DNA from: JACMNW01 sp031413495
GTDB taxonomy: Bacteria > Pseudomonadota > Alphaproteobacteria > Rhodobacterales > Rhodobacteraceae
DNA: 8,712 bases
Direction: 5' to 3'
Assembly: GCA_031413495.1 (NCBI GenBank)
Contig: JANOFE010000101.1
Span: 1-8,712, forward strand
The notes under the pieces are model-generated. The model saw nothing but the letters and a program-made list of their open reading frames with translations, was not told where the DNA came from and ran no database searches. The position numbers and the translations under genes are program-made. Shown here in pieces: positions 1-6,146 of the stretch. Numbering within the stretch: position 1 is the first letter of the stretch; each line of letters opens with the position of its first letter.

Positions 1-140
1 CAGGAATCCGACTTGAAAAGCCCGACGAGGAAGAAGCCCACCCCGGAGCAAAAGCGCGATCTTCTGTTTGCCTGGTGCGTCGCCAAGTTCGTCAAGTCCA
101 ATGCCATCGTCTTCTGCCGCGATGGCGCCACGCTCGGCGT
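1..140 (+). pseudogene. purH: Internal fragment of purH (AICAR transformylase / IMP cyclohydrolase)
   Basis: Frame 1 is open from the window edge and encodes about 46 residues. They include KPTPEQKRDLLFAWCVAK and FVKSNAIVFCRDGATLGV, the highly conserved AICAR formyltransferase segment of PurH, where the family continues with GAGQMSR. PurH carries out the last two steps of IMP synthesis in the cytoplasm. The resemblance stops at about position 140. The frame then reads KatG DNA out of register and ends at TGA 208-210, so both the rest of the transformylase domain and the C-terminus are missing. A TTG at 13 is not a believable start because the homology already runs through it. From memory, the FVKSNAIVFC...TLGV wording resembles betaproteobacterial PurH more than alphaproteobacterial PurH, but this is uncertain. 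The fragment cannot encode a working enzyme as it stands. It is either a rearrangement remnant or one half of an assembly chimera. Confidence 0.8.
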
Positions 141-1751
141 CTGGATGACAAACGCTATTCCGGCGACCGCGAACTGGAAAACCCACTCGCCGCCGTGCAG
201 ATGGGCCTGATCTATGTGAACCCCGAAGGCCCGAACGGCACACCTGATCCGGTCGGGTCGGGCCGCGACATTCGGGAAACCTTCGCCCGGATGGCGATGA
301 ACGATGAAGAAACCGTGGCACTGGTCGCGGGTGGCCATACTTTTGGCAAAGCCCATGGCGCAGGCGACCCTACCCTTGTCGGGGTTGATCCCGAAGGCGC
401 ATCCATCGTTGAAATGGGGCTTGGCTGGCGCAACGCACTTGGCACAGGTGTCGGTGGCCACACCACCACCAGCGGCATTGAGGGCGCATGGAAGCCAAAC
501 CCAACCACTTGGGATATGGGGTATTTCAAGGTTCTGTTCAAATATGACTGGGATCTGGTGCATAGCCCGGCTGGCGCACAGCAATGGCGCGCCCGCGATG
601 TGGCCCCCGAAGACATGGTCGTTGATGCGCATGACCCCTCGATCATGCACGCGCCGATGATGACAACAGCCGACATGGCAATGCGCATGGACCCGATCTA
701 TGGCCCGATCTCGCGCCGCTTTCAGGCCGACCCTGATGCCTTTGCCGATGCCTTTGCCCGCGCATGGTTCAAACTGACACACCGCGACATGGGCCCGATT
801 GTGCGCTATTTGGGTGCCGACGTACCCGCCGAAGAAATGATCTGGCAAGACCCGATCCCTGCGGCGCAGCACGCGACAATTGACACCAATGACATCGCCA
901 ACCTAAAGGGTCTTATTCAATCCTCTGGGCTGACCACAGCAGAATTGGTCAGCACCGCCTGGGCATCGGCATCCACCTTCCGTGGGTCAGACAAACGCGG
1001 CGGTGCCAATGGCGCGCGCCTTCGTCTTGCCCCGCAGAAAGACTGGGATGTGAACCAGCCCGTCCAACTGTCCCGCGTTTTGGCAGTGTTGGAAGGCATT
1101 CAGGCCAACTTCAATACGCAATTTGGCGCGACCAAAGCGTCACTGGCTGACATCATCGTGCTGGGTGGGAATGTGGGCATTGAACGGGCCGCAGCGGCAG
1201 CAGGGCACAGTATCGAGGTGCCCTTTTCGCCGGGTCGGACCGACACCACGCAAGCGCAGACCGATATCGACAGCTTCGCAGCCCTGGAACCGGGCGCTGA
1301 TGGCTTCCGCAACTATCTGCGGACAAAATATACCTTGTCGGCCGAAGAATTGCTGATCGACAAAGCACAGCTGTTGACCCTTAGCGCGCCGGAAATGACG
1401 GTGTTGGTGGGGGGCTTGCGTGTCTTGAACGCCAATTTTGGCGGCTCACAGCTGGGTGTTTTGACGAACCGCGCAGGCACCCTGACCAACGACTTCTTTG
1501 TTAACCTGCTGGATATGCGCACCGTCTGGAAGGTAACTTCGGCTGGCGAAGACACATTTGAAGGGCGGGACCGCACCACCGGCGCACCAAAATGGAAAGG
1601 CAGCCGGGTTGATCTTGTGTTCGGATCAAATTCGCAACTGCGTGCGATTGCCGAAGTTTACGGATCAAGCGACGCGCAAGGCATGTTTGTGCGTGATTTC
1701 GTTGCGGCTTGGACCAAAGTGATGAACCTTGATCGGTTCGATCTGGTCTGA
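141..1751 (+). CDS. katG: Catalase-peroxidase KatG, 5'-truncated
   Basis: This encodes a bifunctional haem catalase-peroxidase that destroys hydrogen peroxide in the cytoplasm. About 536 residues of a family that is normally near 730 are present, from LDDKRYSGDRELENP to the usual C-terminus. Visible landmarks are the tyrosine (codon 213-215, in MGLIYVNPEG) and methionine (codon 291-293, in RMAMNDEE) of the Met-Tyr-Trp adduct, the proximal haem histidine (codon 336-338, in AGGHTFGKAHG) and the mobile arginine (codon 783-785, in LTHRDMGP). The C-terminal peroxidase-like domain is complete. About 200 N-terminal residues are missing, including the distal Arg-Trp-His of the active site and the adduct Trp. 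The frame is open back to position 3, and a GTG at 75 could serve as a start, but codons 3-140 are purH sequence read out of frame. No ribosome-binding site was seen. In this form the product should be inactive. A hairpin terminator follows. Confidence 0.93.
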   Translation: MDDKRYSGDRELENPLAAVQMGLIYVNPEGPNGTPDPVGSGRDIRETFARMAMNDEETVALVAGGHTFGKAHGAGDPTLVGVDPEGASIVEMGLGWRNALGTGVGGHTTTSGIEGAWKPNPTTWDMGYFKVLFKYDWDLVHSPAGAQQWRARDVAPEDMVVDAHDPSIMHAPMMTTADMAMRMDPIYGPISRRFQADPDAFADAFARAWFKLTHRDMGPIVRYLGADVPAEEMIWQDPIPAAQHATIDTNDIANLKGLIQSSGLTTAELVSTAWASASTFRGSDKRGGANGARLRLAPQKDWDVNQPVQLSRVLAVLEGIQANFNTQFGATKASLADIIVLGGNVGIERAAAAAGHSIEVPFSPGRTDTTQAQTDIDSFAALEPGADGFRNYLRTKYTLSAEELLIDKAQLLTLSAPEMTVLVGGLRVLNANFGGSQLGVLTNRAGTLTNDFFVNLLDMRTVWKVTSAGEDTFEGRDRTTGAPKWKGSRVDLVFGSNSQLRAIAEVYGSSDAQGMFVRDFVAAWTKVMNLDRFDLV

Positions 1752-1799
1752 CCCAAACCGGCTTTGCGCCCTGCACTGTGCCGTAGCCCGCGCCTAAGA

Positions 1800-1834
1800 C
1801 CTGAAAACGCTCTGACAAAGCGTTTTCAGGTTAT
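1800..1834 (+). terminator. Hairpin terminator after katG
   Basis: A perfect 12-bp stem (1800-1811 with 1819-1830, arm CCTGAAAACGCT) closes a 7-base loop. TTATT follows on the plus strand. It lies 48 bases past the katG stop and 18 bases from the stop of the convergent DUF6456 gene. The downstream T-run is better on the plus strand than on the minus strand, where the bases beyond the stem are mixed. It therefore probably ends katG transcription and may also block read-through from the other side. Confidence 0.7.
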
Positions 1835-1848
1835 TCGCCGTTTGCCCG

Positions 1849-2970
1849 TCACCCAATCAAAGGCCCCGACCGCCCATAAGCCGCGTCATAGTGCCTGCGC
1901 AACCGTTGCAACGCTATGCGCAGCACGATCTTGCCAGACCGCGCCGACCAGCCCATGCGCTTTTCAGCCACTTCCAACCCTTCCAGATAGCAGCAACAGC
2001 GCAGCACCATATCCCCCAAACCGGGGCCAAGATCGCGCAGGGCAGCAGCCACCCTGTCACGCGCGGCGCGGGGCCCTTCGGCACCACCCGCGTCACCGCG
2101 AAAACTGCCGCGGTCCGCGCCGGTCAAAAACCGATCCCAGTTTTGCGCCACGCGCGGCCCCATTTGTGCCAGCTCAAAATCCTCACGCAGCCGTTCTGCC
2201 GCAACCACCAGATCTGCCTCCAGAAACAAGTTGCCATCCTTGTCACGCCGCCGCCCAAGCGACGCGACCGGGCTTTCCGCCAGATTATAACGCGGTCTTC
2301 GCGGGCCATCGTCGCCTTGCAAAACCCGCTCATCCCAACTGCGGTGCTGGTCGCCAAAAGGCGTCGCACTTTCCGCCATGCCGCCGCGGGTGCGGTCGTC
2401 TTCGTCGGTCATCCGCTTTAGGGCGGCGCGCCCCGCTGACGTGATTTCATAAGTTGCCACACGCCCCGCCTTGCGGCAGGCAATCCAGTCTTTCAACACA
2501 AACGCCTGTGCCACCAATCGTTCCACCACGCCTGTGCGCGCGGCACGACCGTCGGCAAATTCCCGCATCACAACCGCTTTTTCCATGTCCGGCGCAATGG
2601 CCAACACCGCCCCCGGTTCCACAAGCCTGCGCAAAATGCGGCGGCCTTCACGCGCCAAAGCGGCATCATCCATGGCAAGTCTGTCATTGCGGATCGTCAG
2701 TGTCATCTGTTCGGCACCCCTTTTGGCTGGATTGGATAGCTCACGACCCTGCCTGCGCCCCAGTGCTGCCAGCGCCGCATCCATCAAGGGATCGTCGCGG
2801 CGGTTCTCATAGCGCCGCACATGCCGCATCACGGTTGACGCGTGGCATCCCTCGCGACGCGCAAGTGCGCGCAACGATTGCCCATCCTCGGTGTGGTCAA
2901 GATACAGCCGCACCGCGCTGGGAAGCCAAGTTGGCAATGTTAGCTCGTCTGTCAGCTCTGCGCTTTTCAT
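1849..2970 (-). CDS. Helix-turn-helix, DUF6456 domain protein (putative regulator)
   Basis: The product is a 373-residue protein of unknown function. Residues about 12-56 form a helix-turn-helix (LRALARREGCHASTVMRHVR), suggesting DNA binding. Residues about 108-187 look like a winged-helix module ending in GRVATYEITSAGRAALKRM. Residues about 226-362 match the DUF6456 family, with a conserved end (GWSARSGKIVLRIALQRLRRHY). Three consecutive cysteines (325-327) sit in that domain. No signal peptide or membrane segment is seen, so it should be cytoplasmic. The start is the ATG at 2968-2970, preceded on the minus strand by GGAATTAAG, a weak ribosome-binding site. The gene is transcribed divergently from the DUF6477 gene across a region with a CtrA-like box. 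A transcription-factor role is inferred from the folds; no target is known to me. Confidence 0.88.
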   Translation of the reverse strand: MKSAELTDELTLPTWLPSAVRLYLDHTEDGQSLRALARREGCHASTVMRHVRRYENRRDDPLMDAALAALGRRQGRELSNPAKRGAEQMTLTIRNDRLAMDDAALAREGRRILRRLVEPGAVLAIAPDMEKAVVMREFADGRAARTGVVERLVAQAFVLKDWIACRKAGRVATYEITSAGRAALKRMTDEDDRTRGGMAESATPFGDQHRSWDERVLQGDDGPRRPRYNLAESPVASLGRRRDKDGNLFLEADLVVAAERLREDFELAQMGPRVAQNWDRFLTGADRGSFRGDAGGAEGPRAARDRVAAALRDLGPGLGDMVLRCCCYLEGLEVAEKRMGWSARSGKIVLRIALQRLRRHYDAAYGRSGPLIG

Positions 2971-3033
2971 CTTAATTCCGTGCCACCGACGCGATTGATC
3001 CTTTCCAAACAGGAAGCTCTCAACCCTCGGCGG

Positions 3034-3082
3034 TAATGGTTACTGGCGGGTTAATTTCAGGTCGTAGCGCCATAATGGTAAC
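3034..3082. repeat. Imperfect direct repeat TAATGGT(T/A)AC in the divergent promoter region
   Basis: TAATGGTTAC (3034-3043) and TAATGGTAAC (3073-3082) differ by one base and start 39 bases apart, nearly four helical turns. The first copy is also a near-palindrome (GTAA-TGG-TTAC). Paired sites at whole-turn spacing between two divergent genes suggest a dimeric regulator's operators. The helix-turn-helix protein encoded next door is one candidate, CtrA another. This is inference from pattern only. Confidence 0.4.
3040..3076 (+). promoter_or_regulatory. Candidate CtrA-type box plus -10 upstream of the DUF6477 gene
   Basis: TTAC-N7-TTAA at 3040-3054 differs by one base from the alphaproteobacterial CtrA consensus TTAA-N7-TTAA. 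A -10-like CATAAT lies at 3071-3076. If transcription starts near 3083, the box is centred near -36. That matches CtrA-activated promoters, whose box overlaps the -35 element, and no TTGACA-like -35 is present. The 5' leader would be about 100 bases. The box could also influence the divergent DUF6456 gene. Confidence 0.4.
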
Positions 3083-3176
3083 CAAACTCTAAACAAACGA
3101 AAAAGCGGCGCGCGGTGCAATCGGCAGTCGCGCAACGCTGGGTTGAGTTGGGGCATGGTGACCTCGTGCATCTACT

Positions 3177-3181
3177 GGAGG
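3177..3181 (+). promoter_or_regulatory. Ribosome-binding site fixing the DUF6477 start
   Basis: GGAGG lies 5 bases before the ATG at 3187. This is the strongest Shine-Dalgarno match in the region. It decides the start against the in-frame GTG at 3115, which has no comparable site and would add 24 residues unlike the family. Confidence 0.8.
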
Positions 3182-3186
3182 CTTTG

Positions 3187-3477
3187 ATGACCGACTTTCG
3201 AACTTTTTTGGCCGATCTGCGCCGCCCTCGGTTGCTGATCCGGGCCGCGCGCTTTGGCGTTGCCGATTACAAACGCGACCGGGATCTGCTCCGCCTGATC
3301 AACGCAACCAACCGCGCCACACCGGAGGCCGCGTTGCCACAATTGATTTCAGCAGAAGAACAGATGGAAGAAACCCGCCGCGCCGGCGACGCCGCCTATT
3401 CCGTATCGCGCCATATCGAGGTGCTGATCGCCCTGATTGCCGAAGCGCGCCTGTTGCCGCGCAGCCTGCAGGCGTAA
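3187..3477 (+). CDS. DUF6477 family protein
   Basis: The product is a 96-residue protein of unknown function. It matches my recollection of DUF6477, a small family found in Rhodobacteraceae: an N-terminal LRRPRLLIRAARFGVADYKRDRDL, an acidic middle (SAEEQMEETRRAGDAAYSVSRH) and IEVLIALIAEARLLP at the end. It is predicted to be mostly helical, with no signal peptide or clear membrane span. It lies divergent from the helix-turn-helix/DUF6456 gene. The pair probably shares regulation, and the small protein may act with or on the regulator, although nothing in its sequence proves that. A bidirectional hairpin overlaps its stop codon. An upstream 10-codon frame (3155-3187) ends in TGATG overlap with its start. 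Confidence 0.85.
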   Translation: MTDFRTFLADLRRPRLLIRAARFGVADYKRDRDLLRLINATNRATPEAALPQLISAEEQMEETRRAGDAAYSVSRHIEVLIALIAEARLLPRSLQA

Positions 3478-3517
3478 AAAAAGGCCCGCGCATCAGTGGA
3501 TACGCGGGCCTGATTTT
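3476..3517. terminator. Bidirectional terminator between the DUF6477 gene and the mttB-like gene
   Basis: A perfect 8-bp G+C stem (GGCCCGCG 3483-3490 with CGCGGGCC 3503-3510) encloses a 12-base loop. Seven A's (3476-3482, starting inside the TAA stop) precede it, and TGATTTT follows. Read on the minus strand, the hairpin is followed by T7, a strong signal 16 bases past the end of the methyltransferase gene. On the plus strand the T-run is weaker but usable for the DUF6477 gene. Confidence 0.85.
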
Positions 3518-3532
3518 CAGTGTCTGACCAAA

Positions 3533-5074
3533 TCAGACAAACGCGTCGGGCATTTCCGATTTCCGCTTTGCCACATAGTCGGCCAACGCATCCGACACGG
3601 CAATATCAAGATCGGGTTGCTGATAATCGCCCAGCATTTTCTTGACCCGCTCTGCTGCCAGCGTTTCCGTATCGCGCGCGCCTTCTTCGGCCCATGTCTC
3701 GAACGGTTTATAATCGAACAAGTCCGACCGCCAGAACGCCGTCTTGAAATTGTCCTGTGTGTGCTGGCACCCTAGGTAATGCCCGCCCGGTCCCACCTCC
3801 CGCATGGCATCCATCGCCTGCCCGTTAGTATCCATCATCACGCCCTTGGCTAGATGGTGCAGCGTGCCCAGCTGATCCGCATCCATCACGAATTTCTCGT
3901 AGGAACTGACCAATCCACCCTCCAGCCAGCCGCAGGCATGCAGCATGAAATTGACCCCCGCCAGCAACGCCATGTTCAGGCTGTTCGCGGTTTCATACGC
4001 CGCCTGCGCATCCGGCAGTTTTGATCCGCAGAATGACCCGCCAGACCGATACGGCAGGTTCAACCGCCGCGCCAATTGCCCGGCCCCATACGTGATATGC
4101 GCGGCTTCCGGCGTCCCAAACGTCGGCGCACCGCTGTTCATATCAATCGAGGTCACAAACGCCCCGAAAATCACCGGCGCACCGGGCTGCACCAACTGGC
4201 TGTAGGCGACACCCGCCAACACTTCGGCCAACACCTGCGTCAACGTTCCCGCCACCGTCACCGGGGCCATTGCACCACCCACAATAAACGGACTGATAAT
4301 CGCCGCCTGCCCCGCCCGCGCGTACACCTCCAACGCACCCATCATGATCGAATCAAAGGTCAGCGGGCTGTTGATGTTGATCAGCGACGTCATCACCACG
4401 TTCTCATCCACAAACGCATCGCCGAACAAGATCTTCGACATCGCCACCGAATCCTCGGCGCGGGAAGGCTCGGTCACAGACCCCATGTAGGGTTTGTCGC
4501 TCAACTGCATATGCGCAAGCAACATATCCAAATGCCGCTTGTTCACCGGCACATCCGTCGGCTCACAGACCGTGCCGCCCGAATGGTGCAGCCACTTCGA
4601 CATATAGCCAAGCTTCACGAAATTCTGGAAATCGGCAATCGTCGCATAGCGCCGCCCACCGGCTTGGTCGCGCACAAAGGGCGGGCCGTACACCGGGGCC
4701 AGCACCATATCACGCCCGCCCACATTTACATTCCGCTCAGAATTGCGCGCGTGTTGCATAAAAGAAGACGGCGCCGTCGCGCACAACTTCCGCGCCAAGC
4801 CGCGCGGAATATGCACCCGCTCGCCGCGCACATCCGCCCCCGCCGCACGCCAAAGCGCCAAGGCTGGTTCATTTTCAAGGAAATTAACGCCAATTTCCTC
4901 CAAAACCGTATCAGCGTTCCATTCAATAATGGCCAACGCTTCCTCGTTCAAAATCTCAAAATTCGGAATGTTCCGGCTGATGAACTTCGCCGTCTCAAAG
5001 CTGACCGCCGTCCGCTCTGCCCGCCGTGCCACACCGCCACCGCCACGAGCCCTGCGCCCTGATACTTCGTTCAT
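3533..5074 (-). CDS. Trimethylamine methyltransferase (MttB) family protein, non-pyrrolysine type
   Basis: The product is a 513-residue TIM-barrel methyltransferase of the MttB/COG5598 family. Characterised members transfer a methyl group from a quaternary or tertiary amine (trimethylamine or, in non-pyrrolysine forms, glycine betaine and relatives) to a corrinoid protein. Recognisable stretches are LEEIGVNFLENEPALALWRA near residues 57-77, VYGPPFVRDQAGGRRYATI near 130-146, SGGTVCEPTDVP, SDKPYMGSVTEPSRAEDS, and a C-terminal VGPGGHYLGCQHTQDNF. The frame is uninterrupted, so no pyrrolysine codon is used. The N-terminus is rich in Gly and Arg (RRARGGGGVARRAER). The start at 5072-5074 has GGAGG 5 bases upstream. 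No corrinoid protein, reactivase or second methyltransferase lies beside it. The substrate cannot be told from sequence. It may act in osmolyte or quaternary-amine demethylation, as is common for the many roseobacter paralogues. Confidence 0.92.
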   Translation of the reverse strand: MNEVSGRRARGGGGVARRAERTAVSFETAKFISRNIPNFEILNEEALAIIEWNADTVLEEIGVNFLENEPALALWRAAGADVRGERVHIPRGLARKLCATAPSSFMQHARNSERNVNVGGRDMVLAPVYGPPFVRDQAGGRRYATIADFQNFVKLGYMSKWLHHSGGTVCEPTDVPVNKRHLDMLLAHMQLSDKPYMGSVTEPSRAEDSVAMSKILFGDAFVDENVVMTSLININSPLTFDSIMMGALEVYARAGQAAIISPFIVGGAMAPVTVAGTLTQVLAEVLAGVAYSQLVQPGAPVIFGAFVTSIDMNSGAPTFGTPEAAHITYGAGQLARRLNLPYRSGGSFCGSKLPDAQAAYETANSLNMALLAGVNFMLHACGWLEGGLVSSYEKFVMDADQLGTLHHLAKGVMMDTNGQAMDAMREVGPGGHYLGCQHTQDNFKTAFWRSDLFDYKPFETWAEEGARDTETLAAERVKKMLGDYQQPDLDIAVSDALADYVAKRKSEMPDAFV

Positions 5075-5274
5075 CCTAGCCTCCGATATTGTTTGCCACC
5101 TTATGCAACCAAGCCGCCTTCAAACGCCCCCCGAATGCGCCGCAAAGCCGCCAAAACCGACATCGCAAGGGCCTAGATACGACATGAGGCTTCCTTTTCG
5201 CCCAAATACTCAAACCCGCTCCAACCTCGCGCCGCCCTTGCCCATATCTCGCCTTATACCTACAGTCTTGCCGC
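5075..5274. other. 200-bp divergent intergenic region (mttB-like gene / NAT homologue)
   Basis: This holds the upstream signals of two divergent genes. On the minus side are the GGAGG ribosome-binding site of the mttB-like gene and a 21-codon open frame (5120-5185) with its own AGGAAG site. On the plus side, TATACC at 5255-5260 sits 14 bases before the NAT start and resembles a -10 box. The minus-strand text GAGTATTTGGGCGAAAAGG (near 5194-5212) resembles short intergenic sequences I recall as common in Rhodobacteraceae. No convincing -35 or operator palindrome was found. Confidence 0.5.
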
Positions 5275-6099
5275 ATGGCACAGCTTGACCAGTATCTTGC
5301 GCGCATTGGCCACCATGGCCCGGTCAAGCCGGATCTGGCCACGCTTATCAGCATTCACCGTGCGCAGGCCATGTCGGTGCCCTATGAAGGGATTGATGTC
5401 TATTCCGGTATCCCGCTTGATCACAGCCACGACGGCATTTTTCGCAAGATCGTTGAAAATCGCCGCGGCGGTTGGTGGCACGAATCCAATGGCTTGCTTG
5501 GCTGGGCGCTGCAAACGGTGGGGTTCAATGTTATGCGCGCGGCGGCAGGTGTCTACCGCAGCCAGCGCGGCGATACAGCCCTTGGAAACCATGTTATTTT
5601 GCTGGTCCGGCTGGATCAGACCTATCTCGCCGATCTGGGCTTGGGGGATGCGCTGCGCGTGCCCATCCCGTTGTCAGAAGGCATCCACGACCATGGCCCC
5701 CACAGCTTCCGTCTTGAAAAGCTGCCAGATGGCTATTGGCGGTTTCACAATCACGCCTTGGGCAGCCCAACGGATTTTGATTTTCGCGACGCCCCGGCAG
5801 ACGAAGATTTGTTATCGCAAAGGTGCAGCTTTCTGCAAACCAGCTCGGTCTCTGCCTTTGTCGAAACCTTCGAATGTATCGCCATGCGCCCCACGACGTC
5901 GCTGACCATCCTTGGCCGCGTATTGCGCGCGACCAGCCCGAACGGCATCGAAAAGCGACTGATCACATCGCCTGATGAAATGGCCGCAATACTGGCGCGC
6001 GACTTTGGCATCACCAACGCGCCCATCAACAGGGTCTGGCCGCGCATTCTTGCCCGCCACGCCCAACTTTTCGGCAGCGAAGATGCGATCCCAAATTGA
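5275..6099 (+). CDS. Arylamine N-acetyltransferase homologue lacking the catalytic Cys
   Basis: The product is a 274-residue protein with the NAT fold and usual length. Active enzymes acetylate arylamines or hydrazines from acetyl-CoA with a Cys-His-Asp triad in the cytoplasm. Visible landmarks are SVPYEGIDVYSG near residues 35-46 (the VPFENLD position), RGGWWHESN at 64-72 (family RGGxCxExN), His106 in GNHVILLV and Asp120 in YLADLGLGD. The cysteine position is Trp68 (codon TGG, 5476-5478), one base from TGC or TGT, while His and Asp are kept. The frame is otherwise intact, so this is either a catalytically dead or repurposed homologue, or a point error. The ATG at 5275 is needed for the N-terminal helix. 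No Shine-Dalgarno precedes it, and a TATACC 14 bases upstream hints at a leaderless message. guaA follows after 47 bases on the same strand. Confidence 0.88.
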   Translation: MAQLDQYLARIGHHGPVKPDLATLISIHRAQAMSVPYEGIDVYSGIPLDHSHDGIFRKIVENRRGGWWHESNGLLGWALQTVGFNVMRAAAGVYRSQRGDTALGNHVILLVRLDQTYLADLGLGDALRVPIPLSEGIHDHGPHSFRLEKLPDGYWRFHNHALGSPTDFDFRDAPADEDLLSQRCSFLQTSSVSAFVETFECIAMRPTTSLTILGRVLRATSPNGIEKRLITSPDEMAAILARDFGITNAPINRVWPRILARHAQLFGSEDAIPN

Positions 6100-6146
6100 C
6101 GCTTCGCCCTTGCACCGCAGGGACTGCGGCATTATTCCCCTGCCCC

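Noticed and set aside
75..140. GTG at 75 as the true start of katG
   Set aside because: Codons 75-140 are PurH-coding sequence read out of frame (MRRQVRQVQCHRLL...), with no KatG similarity and no ribosome-binding site.
1764..2444. Plus-strand open frame of 226 codons (and a further frame 2454-2975) opposite the DUF6456 gene
   Set aside because: The peptides are low-complexity, rich in Pro, Ala, Arg and Cys. The minus-strand protein has recognisable domains over the same bases.
3115..3186. GTG at 3115 as the start of the DUF6477 protein
   Set aside because: GGAGG at 3177-3181 is correctly spaced for ATG 3187, and the extra residues do not resemble the family.
4076..5062. Plus-strand open frame of 328 codons opposite the mttB-like gene
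   Set aside because: It is highly Arg/His/Pro-rich with no family resemblance, and it mirrors the codon bias of the real minus-strand gene. It is an antisense shadow.
3533..5074. Pyrrolysine (in-frame UAG) in the MttB homologue
   Set aside because: The reading frame has no internal stop over 513 codons, so it is the non-pyrrolysine type.
6096..6146. TTG at 6096 as the guaA start
   Set aside because: GuaA homology begins at MTQHDRLLIIDFGSQ (6147). The upstream residues (MTLRPCTAGTAALF) are not family-like, and the TTG overlaps the NAT stop.
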